Positions 36,559 to 46,282 of a DNA stretch of 64,000 bases are shown here, in pieces (position 1 is the first letter of the stretch; each line of letters starts with the position of its first letter). The notes beneath the pieces were generated by a model. It had not been told where the DNA came from. It worked only from the letters and a program-made list of their open reading frames with translations, and did no database searches. Source of the DNA: Leptothermofonsia sp049200465 (GTDB lineage Bacteria > Cyanobacteriota > Cyanobacteriia > Leptolyngbyales > Leptolyngbyaceae); contig NZ_CP120836.1 in NCBI RefSeq assembly GCF_049200465.1, positions 248,001-312,000 on the forward strand, given 5' to 3'. The position numbers and the translations under genes were made by a program.

Positions 36559-36816
36559 AACGATAGCGATCGCCGCTTTGGTGAACCCGATGCCCCATTC
36601 CTCGTCCCCCGCACCTGGCAACTGGTGAGACAGGCCAATCAGGGCATTCCAGAAGTCTTGGCGGAAGGTGTCCTTTCCTATGATCTGGCATTAGATGACA
36701 CGATTGTTTACACCAACGGCAGTGCGATTTACACCATTCATTCCGATGGAACGCGAGAACGCTCGCTGACGGGCAACCTGATCGAGTCAGTCATTGTTAT
36801 CGACAGCAGTCCCTAA
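36559..36816 (+). pseudogene. remnant of a beta-propeller-like coding region
   Basis: An open frame after TGA 36556-36558 reads FGEPDAPFLVPRTWQLVRQA, SYDLALDDTIVYTNGSAIYT and IHSDGTRERSLTGNLIESVI to a stop at 36814-36816. The DDTIVYTNGSAIYTI segment looks like one blade of a TolB/WD40-type propeller. No initiation signal or upstream continuation exists, so this is most likely a gene fragment. Confidence is low. Confidence 0.35.
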
Positions 36817-36839
36817 CCACCATAACCTGGGTTCAACAG

Positions 36840-38154
36840 CTAAGTTTCAGTGATAAACTCCTCTGGATCAACATCCCAATTAACCCAGCGAATGGCTTCA
36901 CGGGCAGTTTGTACCTCTGGGGGCACCCGTGTAGCATGGGTATACCCGGTACTGGGGCAGGTCATTTTGAGTAAAAAGATGGGTTCAACGTCTACACTCT
37001 GGTCAATCCGTAACAGGGTGTATTCACGCCAGGAGTCTAGCTCAACCGCCCGTAACTCTTGACAGAGACGGGTGTAGCCAATGCCCTGAATCAGTACGCG
37101 GCGCAGTTCGGCATTGGGTTCTTCAAGTAACCAGCGTGACTGCCAGTGGTGGGGGTGCAATGAACCGTAGGTTTCAGGTATCTGGACATCACGGAAGAAG
37201 TACAGTCGATAACCGTCTGCAAACTGGACAGCCGGTTCCCCTTCGGCATGGAGGCGTCCCTCCGGATCAAGGGCGAGGCGAATGGGACGATCCAGCACCA
37301 GACAAAATTTTTCAAACGTCAGGTAAAGACTACATTCGGTCACAAGCGATCGCAACACCTGCCACTGCTGGCGATCATGGGGAACCTTCAGCACTGAAAT
37401 ACAGAAATCAAGCAATGCTGGGTGGGACACCTCAACTGTTTGCCAGAGGGCGTTGAACCCCAGCCCAGGCATGCTGAACATTCCCAGTAATTGACGAGAA
37501 CTCCGCTCCCATTCCTGAAAAATGGGCTGATTGCGGAGGGGATGCCAAAAGGCGGCTTCGAGCGATCGCGTGAAGGGTGCAGTCCATTCTCCCAGAGTGT
37601 CTCCTAACTGAATCAACAGTTGCCCAGCGGGTTGTCGCTGGACGTGTCGCCGCCACTCGGCTTGCTGCTGTTCCCAGAACTGGGCCATGATTTGATCGAA
37701 CAGAAGTTCGCCGAACTGCTCCTGATTTTGCTGCTGGTCAATCAGTTCAGCAAGTTGGCTCCAGAAGGTACCCTGTTGTAAACGAAAGGACAGTTGCTCA
37801 AGCTGTGGCGTTTGCAGTTGTTCAGCCAGATTCAGCAGAAGGGTGGGGGAGAGGTGCGATCGCACCTGCTCCGAAACTTCCACCAACAACGGTGTTTGCA
37901 GCAATGGCGCACCAAACTGTTCCAGCAACTGGACAACGGTTTTCTTCCCCAGGGTTTCTTTCGCTTCTCGCGGTCCGCTAAAGAAAGTAACTTCCGGGGG
38001 GGGACTTCCCCATTGCGACGTAAGTTGCTTTGACCGCTGATTCCGCTTTTTCACGGTCGATCGGGCTGGTCGATAGGGAGACCTGCCGCCAGCGATCGCG
38101 ATACATCGGAATCAGCGACTCCTGTTCCAGAGTCAACCGCTCAATTTTGGACAT
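36840..38154 (-). CDS. DUF6745-like protein, frameshifted in a C8 run
   Basis: The start is the ATG complementary to 38152-38154, with AAGGA before it (MSKIERLTLEQESLIPMYRD). The frame shifts at the G8 run 37996-38003 (C8 on the coding strand). Removing one base joins VAMGKSPP to EVTFFSGPREAKE and continues to 36840, about 437 residues. The C-terminal part (FADGYRLYFFRDVQIPE, QIPETYGSLHPHHWQ, YTLLRIDQSVDVEPIFLLKM, TREAIRWVNWD-like AREAIRWVNWDVDPEEF) is the conserved block I associate with DUF6745. Function is unknown. It lies downstream of the 100-residue gene at 38413-38715 on the same strand. Confidence 0.7.
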
Positions 38155-38412
38155 AGGTTCCTTCAGCGAAGTAAACCGAAAACCTGAAAGGGCCATTGGT
38201 TACTGCTCATGAATCCTGTAATGAAATAGCTTATGACTGATCGGTTGCTTAGCGATCGCCAGCCGAACACTCACAGCAAAACCAATAACCAACTAACTAG
38301 ATGACAATTTCACCCAATACCCATCCTTGGTGTTGCAAACACTAAATTTTGCAAAATGGGAGTTCGAGGGGTTCACCCCCTCCACCCCCTTCAAAATTTT
38401 TGTTTTGATCGA

Positions 38413-38715
38413 CTAGTCGGCTACATACCGCCAGCCTTCGGGTTCATACTCGCGCTGAATCCGCACCATCCAGGTGCCTTGAGGAATCTGAACTGGCTTG
38501 TGTTCTTCGTGAGTCAGGGTTGCCTGTTCAGACAAAACCCGCAGATAGAGAGTTCCGTCCCTTTCATACAACTCTGCTTGACCGTCGCTAATCCGGTGCC
38601 GGTGCCCGGTTACTTCCCCTTCTGCCAGCGTCAGATGCGGCAGCTTTTTGCCCATTTCGTTGGAGGTTGCTGGCATGGGCATCAAAATTACGTCTCCCCG
38701 GCGAATCGGTAGCAT
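38413..38715 (-). CDS. small conserved protein, likely partner of the DUF6745-like gene
   Basis: 100 residues from the ATG complementary to 38713-38715, with a strong GGAGGA ribosome site. It begins MLPIRRGDVILMPMPATSNE and carries AEGEVTGHRHRISDGQAELY and a C-terminal REYEPEGWRYVAD. The GEVTGHxHR and HEEH motifs (three conserved histidines) look like a metal or small-ligand site. I remember this type next to DUF6745 genes in other bacteria, but cannot verify it here. A 258-bp gap with a GC hairpin (38356-38400) separates the two genes. Confidence 0.6.
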   Translation of the reverse strand: MLPIRRGDVILMPMPATSNEMGKKLPHLTLAEGEVTGHRHRISDGQAELYERDGTLYLRVLSEQATLTHEEHKPVQIPQGTWMVRIQREYEPEGWRYVAD

Positions 38716-38769
38716 GGTTTCTTCCTCCAAAGTCCGATGCCCCAATTCTGGCACAACTCCCAAAGTTCT

Positions 38770-39840
38770 TCAGGTTTGTGCAAAGAAATCTTCTGGATCA
38801 ATCACGCCACCGCCCAGCAATACTTCTCCATCGTACCAAACAGCCGCCTGACCAGGCGTGATACTGGATTGCGGCGCATCAAACACCACCCGGACGCGGG
38901 ATTTTTCCAGCGGGATGATGGTGGCAGGAGTGGCGGGTGAGCGATAGCGGATTTGGACTTCTGCTTTGATGGGAGCTTTGGGCTCTGAAATGGAAACCCA
39001 ATTGACACGCTGCACAGTGCATTCAGCGGAAAGAGTGGCGGCGCGATCGCCCACAATCACCCGGTTGTTGACCGCGTCCAATGCCACCACATACAACGGC
39101 TCACTGTGGGCAATCCCCAACCCTTTGCGTTGCCCGATCGTATAGTGATGAACGCCATCGTGCTGACCCAACACCTTGCCAGACTGGTCAACAATCTCGC
39201 CCTTTTGGGGAGTGATGTATTTGTCTAAAAATGCCCGCATGGAACCATTGGCCTCAATCAGACAAAGATCCTGGCTTTCCGGCTTATGGGCGGTATGCAA
39301 ACCTAATTCTGCGGCTACTCGACGGGTTTCAGTTTTGGGCTGCTCTCCTAATGGAAAGATCACCTGAGACAGAACTTCTTGAGGCAAGTCATACAGAAAA
39401 TAGGTCTGATCCTTGCTCCGATCAACGGCTCGCAGGAGTTGATAGCGTCCAGTCGTTTCATCGTAGCGGGTCCGGGCGTAGTGCCCTGTGGCAATATAGT
39501 CTATGCCCAGTTCTTCTCGTGCATACTTCAGCATCGGACCAAACTTCACCGTCCGGTTGCACTGGGAGCAGGGCAGAGGGGTGATTCCGGCACTGTATCC
39601 GGCGACCAGGTAATCGACAATATTTTCCTGAAAAACCTCTCGAATATCCACAATGTGGTGAGGGATGCCTAACTGGTCACACAGTCTGGCGGCGTCTATC
39701 ATCCCCTCTGAGCAGCACTGTCCCTTGCCCTTCATCAACCAGAGGGTCATGCCCACAACCTCGTAGCCGCGATCGCGCAGGATCGCCGCAGCCGTTGAAC
39801 TATCGACTCCACCAGAGAGTCCCACCACCACTTTTTTCAT
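38770..39840 (-). CDS. mnmA: tRNA-specific 2-thiouridylase MnmA
   Basis: 356 residues from the ATG complementary to 39838-39840; the longer frame is rejected because the family starts at this strand. The PP-loop SGGVDSS is at residues 9-15. The catalytic cysteines lie in PLPCSQCNRTVKFG and in SQDLCLIE. Further motifs are ATGHYAR, DQTYFLYDL and HHYTIGQRKGLGIA. The enzyme transfers sulfur to uridine 34 of Lys, Glu and Gln tRNAs in the cytoplasm. The protein is complete and of standard length. Its 5' neighbour is dnaK3, separated by an R1 element. Confidence 0.96.
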   Translation of the reverse strand: MKKVVVGLSGGVDSSTAAAILRDRGYEVVGMTLWLMKGKGQCCSEGMIDAARLCDQLGIPHHIVDIREVFQENIVDYLVAGYSAGITPLPCSQCNRTVKFGPMLKYAREELGIDYIATGHYARTRYDETTGRYQLLRAVDRSKDQTYFLYDLPQEVLSQVIFPLGEQPKTETRRVAAELGLHTAHKPESQDLCLIEANGSMRAFLDKYITPQKGEIVDQSGKVLGQHDGVHHYTIGQRKGLGIAHSEPLYVVALDAVNNRVIVGDRAATLSAECTVQRVNWVSISEPKAPIKAEVQIRYRSPATPATIIPLEKSRVRVVFDAPQSSITPGQAAVWYDGEVLLGGGVIDPEDFFAQT

Positions 39841-40075
39841 GGACGGAAAGGATGAGAAAAAGCTCAGGAACAAGGGTTGCTCTTCTAGGCTAACACCTGC
39901 TGGGGAGAACAATTTTACCCGTGTTCTTTCAGGGCAGAAAGGTAACGAGGTGAAATGGACAGGACTTACGCGTTTTGCCAAAACCTGGTGGTCTGTCAAG
40001 ACCTATTTTGTAAGTTGTTTTGTAAGTTGAAAACTCACCAAATAACCACTCTTACTCAATCCGGAGGTACAAATT
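39841..40075. other. intergenic region upstream of mnmA
   Basis: No gene was found. A short direct repeat (TTTTGTAAGTTG, 40007-40030) is present. Together with the R1 element and 40191-40410 it makes up a gap of 570 bp between mnmA and dnaK3 in which the two divergent promoters must lie. Confidence 0.4.
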
Positions 40076-40190
40076 TATAGCTGTCGCCAGATTGCTTGGG
40101 ACATTGGCTTTAAAGGGGGTGTGGGGGCGAAGCCCCCAGCCAAGGGTTCCACCCCTGCACCCTATCCTAAGCCTGGTGGCTATAGCTATA
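40076..40190. repeat. dispersed element R1, inverted copy
   Basis: TATAGCTGTCGCCAGATTGC at the left and CCTAAGCCTGGTGGCTATAG at the right, in the opposite orientation to most copies, with the GGGGGCGAAGCCCCC hairpin inside. Confidence 0.8.
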
Positions 40191-40410
40191 AAACTGACAA
40201 ACCACTAGTGCAGTAAGGCGGGAATACGGATACCATTCCGGCTCCCTCCTACTCCCCACTCCCCAACCCAATGGTTACTGGACTGATGCCATCGTCCATA
40301 CTCTAGCCCTATTTCTCAATCTAAGAGGCAAGTTTCATCGGCACGATACAATGTGTTTAGCAAATTTAACAGAAGCGACTGGCTGCAACAGCACGGGAGA
40401 ATAGGTACGC

Positions 40411-42774
40411 ATGGGAAAGGTAGTTGGCATTGACCTGGGGACAACCAACTCAGTAGTGGCCGTCATGGAGGGTGGCAAACCCATTGTCATTGCCAATGCC
40501 GAAGGAATGCGAACCACGCCTTCTGTGGTGGGTTTCAGCAAAGAAGGGGAACGGTTGGTGGGGCAAATGGCGCGGCGGCAGGCAGTCCTCGACCCGCAAA
40601 ACACCTTCTATGGCGTCAAGCGCTACATCGGACGCCGCTATGCCGAACTGACCCCAGAGTCTAAGCGGGTTCCCTACACCATCCGCAAAGACGAGAACGG
40701 CAACATCAAGATCAGATGCCCCCGGCTTGAACGAGAGTTTGCCCCAGAAGAAATTTCGGCCATGGTGCTGAAAAAACTGGCCGATGAAGCCAGCCGTTAC
40801 CTGGGAGAACCCGTGACCGGAGCGGTGATTACTGTTCCAGCCTACTTCAACGACTCGCAGCGACAGGCGACACGGGATGCAGGCCGCATTGCCGGACTGG
40901 AAGTGAAGCGAATTTTGAATGAGCCAACGGCTGCTTCCCTTGCCTACGGTTTAGACCGTAAAGACAATCAGACCATTCTGGTATTCGACCTGGGTGGCGG
41001 CACCTTCGACGTTTCCATTCTGGAAGTGGGAGATGGTGTGTTTGAGGTCAAGTCCACCAGCGGCGACACCCAACTGGGCGGTAACGACTTCGACAAGCGA
41101 ATTGTAGACTGGCTGGCGGAGCAGTTTTTGGAGACAGAGGGGGTGGATTTGCGGCGCGATCGCCAGGCTCTCCAGCGCCTCACTGAGGCCGCAGAAAAGG
41201 CCAAGATAGAACTCTCTGGGGTCACCGTCACCGAAATTAACCTGCCTTTCATTACCGCCACCGAAGAAGGTCCCAAACACCTGGAAACCCGCCTCACTCG
41301 TTCCCAATTTGAGAGTCTGTGTAGCGATCTGGTGGGTCGGATTCGGGGTCCCGTGAAGCAGGCCCTCAGGGATGCTGGGATGAGTCCCGCTCAAATTGAC
41401 GAAGTGGTGCTGGTTGGAGGCTCTACCCGCATTCCCTTTGTGCAGCAGTTGGTGCGCAGCCTGATTGACCTGGAACCCAACCAGAACGTCAATCCAGATG
41501 AGGTGGTGGCAGTAGGAGCAGCCATCCAGGCTGGCATTCTGGCGGGAGAGGTAAAAGATATTCTACTGCTGGATGTCACTCCCCTCTCCCTGGGGCTGGA
41601 AACTATTGGCGGTGTGATGAAAAAGCTCATTCCCCGCAACACAACAATTCCCGTCCGCCGTTCCGACATTTTCTCAACCGGCGAAGACAACCAGACCATG
41701 GTGGAGGTGCATATCCTTCAAGGTGAACGGGAAATGGCTGCCGGAAACAAATCGCTCGGACGATTTAAGCTCACGGGGATTCCTCCTGCTCCTAGAGGTA
41801 TTCCCCAGATTCAGGTAGCCTTCGACATTGACGCTAACGGCATTCTGCAAGTCACTGCATTGGAGCGCACCACCGGACGGGAGCAAAGTATCACGGTTCA
41901 GGGAGCTTCCACTTTAAGCGAAGAGGAAGTCCGGCAGATGATCCGGGATGCAGAGGAGTATGCCGAAGCTGATCGCCTCAAGAAAGAAAAGGTTGAAAAG
42001 CGTAACCGGGCAGAATCCCTGATTGTTCAGGCAGAACGGCAATTGCGGGAAGCCACTCTCGACTTTGGCATGCAGTTTGTCAGCAGCTACCGCTCTCGAA
42101 TTGAGCGGTCAATTCAGCAATTGCGGGAAGCCCTTTCCCAGAACGACGATCGCGGTATTGATCAGGCCCAGGCCAACCTGCAAGATGCCGTGTATGACCT
42201 GAATCGGGAAGTCTATCAGCGCAACAAAGAAGAGGAAGAAGGAGACAGCATCTTTGGCGCTATCAAGAGCTTCTTCCTGGATGACGATGACGATTACGAC
42301 TATTACCGGGATGAGCGCCGTGACTACGGCAGTTCCTACGGTGGACGCGATGGCGGCTACTTCGGGAGTTCCTATGGCTACGGGGGGAGTGGACGGAGCG
42401 ACTACAGCAGCAATCGCTACAGCGGGCGGAGCGATTACGGTAGCTATAGTGACTCTCCCCGCGACTCTGCCCGCAACAACAACCGTTATGACTCCCGCGA
42501 CTACAACGACGATCGCTACAGTGGACGTAACTACGGAACGAGCGAACCCTCCCGCAGCGAACCCCGCTATGGCGAAAATCGCTACCCGGAACGCAACAAT
42601 CGCAGTGATACTGGGCAAGGGCGGGACAGTACTTCCTACCCGGAGAGCCGATCCTCCTACGACTCCCGTGCTTCCAATCGCGATCGCAATCGCCGCCCCC
42701 CTTTCCGTCCTACTCGCAATCCTCGTCCAAACCTCAGCCAAGATAATTGGGATGATGATGACGACTGGCTTTAG
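40411..42774 (+). CDS. dnaK3: Hsp70 chaperone DnaK3 with long C-terminal extension
   Basis: 787 residues. The ATPase domain is complete: GIDLGTTNS at 6-14, VPAYFNDSQRQATRDAG, FDLGGGTFDVS and LVGGSTRIP. The substrate domain contains DVTPLSLGLET and the NTTIPVR segment. After the helical lid, residues about 620-787 are a low-complexity Asp/Tyr/Arg/Ser/Gly tail (DDDDDYDYY, repeated SGRSDY) ending DDDDDWL. The sequence and the neighbouring J-protein match the cyanobacterial DnaK3-DnaJ pair (sll1932/sll1933 in Synechocystis), whose extended tail is linked to membrane association. No EEVD-type or CIRCE signal was seen. Confidence 0.95.
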   Translation: MGKVVGIDLGTTNSVVAVMEGGKPIVIANAEGMRTTPSVVGFSKEGERLVGQMARRQAVLDPQNTFYGVKRYIGRRYAELTPESKRVPYTIRKDENGNIKIRCPRLEREFAPEEISAMVLKKLADEASRYLGEPVTGAVITVPAYFNDSQRQATRDAGRIAGLEVKRILNEPTAASLAYGLDRKDNQTILVFDLGGGTFDVSILEVGDGVFEVKSTSGDTQLGGNDFDKRIVDWLAEQFLETEGVDLRRDRQALQRLTEAAEKAKIELSGVTVTEINLPFITATEEGPKHLETRLTRSQFESLCSDLVGRIRGPVKQALRDAGMSPAQIDEVVLVGGSTRIPFVQQLVRSLIDLEPNQNVNPDEVVAVGAAIQAGILAGEVKDILLLDVTPLSLGLETIGGVMKKLIPRNTTIPVRRSDIFSTGEDNQTMVEVHILQGEREMAAGNKSLGRFKLTGIPPAPRGIPQIQVAFDIDANGILQVTALERTTGREQSITVQGASTLSEEEVRQMIRDAEEYAEADRLKKEKVEKRNRAESLIVQAERQLREATLDFGMQFVSSYRSRIERSIQQLREALSQNDDRGIDQAQANLQDAVYDLNREVYQRNKEEEEGDSIFGAIKSFFLDDDDDYDYYRDERRDYGSSYGGRDGGYFGSSYGYGGSGRSDYSSNRYSGRSDYGSYSDSPRDSARNNNRYDSRDYNDDRYSGRNYGTSEPSRSEPRYGENRYPERNNRSDTGQGRDSTSYPESRSSYDSRASNRDRNRRPPFRPTRNPRPNLSQDNWDDDDDWL

Positions 42775-42965
42775 GGAAAAAGGTTCTCCCGGTTCGGTGA
42801 AGTGTTAAGGATAAACGTAAAGATAACGATGACCTGGCAAGTTGCTTGCCAGAATGTGGGACGAGAGGGAAATAATGAAGGACAAGTAATTCAGGTTAGA
42901 AGATTGATACCCGACCCCCTACTCTTTACCCTCTACTTCCTTGACTTCTGGCTATACTGAACTCC

Positions 42966-43943
42966 ATGCAAAACTTTCGGAACTACTACGACATTCTGGG
43001 GGTTGCGAGGGAGGCGACGGTTGAAGAGATCAAAAGAGCTTTTCGTCGTCTCGCCCGGCAATATCACCCTGACTTAAATCCTGGCGATAAGCAGGCAGAA
43101 GAGAAGTTTAAGGACATCAATGAAGCCTACGAAGTCTTGTCTGACTCGGCAAAACGCGCTCAGTATGACCAGTTCGGCAAGTTCTGGCAGCAGCGCGGCT
43201 TTCAGGGAGCCTCTGCCCGTTCAGGTGCCCGTGGCTGGAATGGTCGTGGCGATCGCTCCTCCACCGGGGAGGTCGATTTCAGCGAATTTCCCGACTTCAA
43301 TAGTTTCGTCGATCAACTCCTGAACCGCCGCACCAAGCAGAGCAGCACCGTAACCAGTCAGCCCTCCCGCGACCCTTACCGTCCCGGCACGACCAAAACC
43401 ACCAAGGTTTACAGCGTCCCCCGTGCCACTCGCCGTGACGCCGAAGCGCGTTTGAGTGTGCCACTGGAGAAAGCCTACCTGGGTGGACGGGAACGAATTC
43501 GCCTGGAAGATGGGCGATCGCTGGAAGTGAACATGCCTTCGGGAATGGTTGCGGGGCAGTGCATCCGCCTCAAAGGTCAGGGCGTCAACGGTGGTGATCT
43601 GTACTTGAAGATTGACATCGCCCCCCATCCTTTCTTCAAGCTGGAAGGGTCTGACATTCGTTGCCAGCTACCCATTACTCCCAGCGAAGCTGTCCTGGGA
43701 GGACAGGTGGAAGTCCCCACCCTCGATGGTCGGGTAAAAATGACCATTCCTGCAGGTGTTCGTTCGGGTCAGCGTCTGCGCCTGGCTGACAAAGGTTACC
43801 CCAAAGAGGACGGTGATCGCGGCGACCAGATCGTTGAAATTCAAATCGTCATCCCCCGCGACCTGACTGCTCAAGAACGGGAACTCTACGAAAAACTGCG
43901 CCAGCTAGAAACCTTCAACCCCCGCGCCGATCTACCGGTCTAG
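42966..43943 (+). CDS. dnaJ: DnaJ/CbpA-type J-domain co-chaperone
   Basis: 325 residues. The J-domain is at 5-70 with HPD at residues 34-36 (YHPDLNPG). A Gly/Arg/Ser-rich linker follows, including RSGARGWNGRGDRS. The C-terminal substrate-binding domains contain VPLEKAYLGGRERI, EVNMPSGMVAGQCIRLKGQG and the ITPSEAVLGGQVEVPTLDG repeat. There are no zinc-finger cysteines, so this is a type II J-protein. It lies 191 bp after dnaK3 and stimulates ATP hydrolysis by its Hsp70 partner. The same gene order is known in other cyanobacteria. Confidence 0.93.
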   Translation: MQNFRNYYDILGVAREATVEEIKRAFRRLARQYHPDLNPGDKQAEEKFKDINEAYEVLSDSAKRAQYDQFGKFWQQRGFQGASARSGARGWNGRGDRSSTGEVDFSEFPDFNSFVDQLLNRRTKQSSTVTSQPSRDPYRPGTTKTTKVYSVPRATRRDAEARLSVPLEKAYLGGRERIRLEDGRSLEVNMPSGMVAGQCIRLKGQGVNGGDLYLKIDIAPHPFFKLEGSDIRCQLPITPSEAVLGGQVEVPTLDGRVKMTIPAGVRSGQRLRLADKGYPKEDGDRGDQIVEIQIVIPRDLTAQERELYEKLRQLETFNPRADLPV

Positions 43944-44150
43944 GAGCACGCGGATTTTTGGAATGCATGCATTGCGGACTATAAAAACTTGAGTCTGAGA
44001 AGCCATTCAGAGAATGATGCTTTAGTGTTTTTAAGGCTGAGGGTGTCTGGCGCGATCGCTGTAAAGGAGGTGGCATCAGACCTGGATTCAATTCGATGGG
44101 TATGGGACTTATCCCTGATGCCAGTGGTAAAAGTTGGCTAATTACTAAAC

Positions 44151-45083
44151 TTACTCCATGTCGACCGATTGAGTAGTCGATAAAATCCAGTCCCTCAGAA
44201 TGGGATTGACTAACTCTGGAGCCTCATCTTGGGGGCAGTGACCTACCCCAGCCAGAGGAATAAATTTCTGGACTTGAGGGAATTTGGCAAGTTCACGACC
44301 GATCGCGATAGGTTCCCAGGGATCGTCTTCTCCCCAAAGAATCAGAGCCGGACAGGGCAGCACCTCCAGCAGGTCTTCTGGGAGTGGTCCTTGCGAATAG
44401 CCAGTGAAGGCAATGAATACATCAACCGCACCGGGGTCTTTCGCAGGAGCCAGCAGTAGTTCGACCAGTTCATCGGTAACCGCTTCCTGACGAATGTAAG
44501 CTTTGAGCAGAATTTTGCGGACGGTTTCTGCCTGCGCAATCTGATTGAAAAAGGCTTTGCCAATCCACTTTTGTTTCAGGATGCGTTGCAGCAGGGGCGC
44601 ACCGAAGCGTTTGAACCAGGGTTGGGTGGTGCGACGGCGATCGTGCAGCAGGCGCAGGGTGCAGTTGAGCATTGCAACTCCATGGGCGATCGCAGGATTT
44701 TCCACCGCTGCCTGCATAATCGCAATGCAACCAATCGAGTTTGCTACCAGAAAGACTGGTCCCCCCACCACTTCCTGGCAAAAATCAGCAATTTGCTGGC
44801 CCCAGGTTTCAAAGGTATATTCCACCTGTTCACCGGGCTTAAGTGGGCCGGGAACGGGCTTCGCAGAGGCACCAAATCCAATTAAATCCAGAGCATACAC
44901 CCGGCAAGTTTCTGCTAACACTGGCAAATTCTTTCGCCAGTGCCCCAGAGATGCCCCAAACCCATGCACCAGCACCACAGCTGGTCCCTGTGTACCAAGA
45001 GCCTGATAGGCAATGGGAAAACCCTGCCAGATCCAGGTTTGCGTCTCACTTTGAGTGACAATAGAAGGAGTTGTTGCAATCAT
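44151..45083 (-). CDS. alpha/beta hydrolase (cyanobacterial, plastid-type)
   Basis: 310 residues from the ATG complementary to 45081-45083 (another ATG 33 bp upstream is possible). The oxyanion region is VVLVHGFGASLGHWRKNLP. The nucleophile elbow is LVANSIGCIAIM, with N before the catalytic serine instead of the common G. The acid is in LILWGEDDPWEP and the histidine in GVGHCPQDEAPE. This NSxG variant and the GFGAS-GHWRKN motif are characteristic of a plastid and cyanobacterial group that includes enzymes acting on chlorophyll or lipid esters. The substrate is not known. Confidence 0.85.
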   Translation of the reverse strand: MIATTPSIVTQSETQTWIWQGFPIAYQALGTQGPAVVLVHGFGASLGHWRKNLPVLAETCRVYALDLIGFGASAKPVPGPLKPGEQVEYTFETWGQQIADFCQEVVGGPVFLVANSIGCIAIMQAAVENPAIAHGVAMLNCTLRLLHDRRRTTQPWFKRFGAPLLQRILKQKWIGKAFFNQIAQAETVRKILLKAYIRQEAVTDELVELLLAPAKDPGAVDVFIAFTGYSQGPLPEDLLEVLPCPALILWGEDDPWEPIAIGRELAKFPQVQKFIPLAGVGHCPQDEAPELVNPILRDWILSTTQSVDME

Positions 45084-45277
45084 GACATGCAGATGCCAAA
45101 ACCTTTTCTTCTCCATTTTGCCAAATTTTCTTAACAAAACTTGAAGATATGAGGGGTGGAGACGATGAAGAGCCAAAAATTCGCTCCCCCGATCTTTCAC
45201 TCCTCATCCCTGCTCCCTCAGTAGTCGATTCACTAAAGTCTGTGTCAGGATTGAGTGTTGCTTGATTAATTTCTGCC

Positions 45278-46186
45278 ATGCTGGTGCAAACTTCTGTTTC
45301 CGATCTACCGTTTCTGGGTGCTGACTTTGCAACGGATTACGCCAAGGCTAGGGCTGTGATTTTGCCTATTCCTTACGAAGCCACCACCACCTATCGTCGG
45401 GGTTGTGAGAATGGTCCAGCCGCGATTCTGGATGCTTCTCAGCAGGTCGAAGTCTACGATGAAGAGCTTGACCGTGAGCTGTGGGAGGTGGGGATCTGGA
45501 CCCATGGGGCGATCGCAGATACCCGCAATCACAACAAAGTCACCGCCGAAGAGATGCTGAAGGCCACTCAGGAAACCGTTTACCAACTGGTTAAGGACGA
45601 CAAATTCGTCATTTCGTTAGGTGGAGAACACAGCATCACAACAGGTGTCGTGGAAGCCTATCGGCAGGCATACCCTGGCGAAGCATTCACCGTTGTACAG
45701 GTAGATGCCCACGGCGATCTCAGACATGAGTACGAAGGCTCGCTGCACAACCATGCCTGTGTCATGCGGCGCATTGTAGACATGGATTTACCCACGGTTC
45801 AAATCGGCATTCGCAGTATTTGCAAGGAGGAAGCCGACCTTATTAAAGAAAAGCAACTGGTGGTCATCCGGGCACGAGAAATTGCTACCCAGCCGGATTG
45901 GATGGAACGGGCCCTAAACAGCATCCAGACACCAAAAGTATTCATCACCATTGACCTGGACGGTATTGATCCCACTCTGATCCCAGGCGTTGGTACCCCT
46001 GAACCGGGCGGTCTGAACTGGTATGCCCTGCTCACCTTTTTGCAACGCATCTTTGAAGAGCATGAAGTGATCGGCTGCGACGTTATGGAACTGGCCCCTG
46101 TCACCGATTCCGTAGTTTCAGAGTTCACCGCTGCCAAATTGGTTTATAAACTTATTGGATATCAGGCCGTTGCAAAAGGTTGGTAA
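45278..46186 (+). CDS. speB: agmatinase (ureohydrolase family)
   Basis: 302 residues. The binuclear manganese motifs of ureohydrolases are all present: SLGGEHSIT, VVQVDAHGDLRHEYEG (D-A-H-x-D with the third ligand) and ITIDLDGIDPTLIPGVGTPE (D-x-D-x-x-D). The C-terminal VSEFTAAKLVYKLIGY is typical. The length and the TTYRRGCENGPAAIL segment favour agmatinase, which makes putrescine and urea from agmatine. Other family members act on guanidinobutyrate or similar compounds, so specificity is probable but not proven. It is divergent from the hydrolase at 44151. Confidence 0.88.
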   Translation: MLVQTSVSDLPFLGADFATDYAKARAVILPIPYEATTTYRRGCENGPAAILDASQQVEVYDEELDRELWEVGIWTHGAIADTRNHNKVTAEEMLKATQETVYQLVKDDKFVISLGGEHSITTGVVEAYRQAYPGEAFTVVQVDAHGDLRHEYEGSLHNHACVMRRIVDMDLPTVQIGIRSICKEEADLIKEKQLVVIRAREIATQPDWMERALNSIQTPKVFITIDLDGIDPTLIPGVGTPEPGGLNWYALLTFLQRIFEEHEVIGCDVMELAPVTDSVVSEFTAAKLVYKLIGYQAVAKGW

Positions 46187-46282
46187 TTGAAGCGGTTAGT
46201 TGTTGGTCAGCGACAAACGATACCTGGCATCTGACCAATCAGTTTCCTCACCCCTCACCCCTCACCCCTCACCTGGCTAAAC

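Noticed and set aside
42109..42741. A 210-codon open frame antisense to dnaK3
   Set aside because: It is the complement of the low-complexity DnaK tail; its Val/Ala/Ile-rich translation is an artefact of the repeats.
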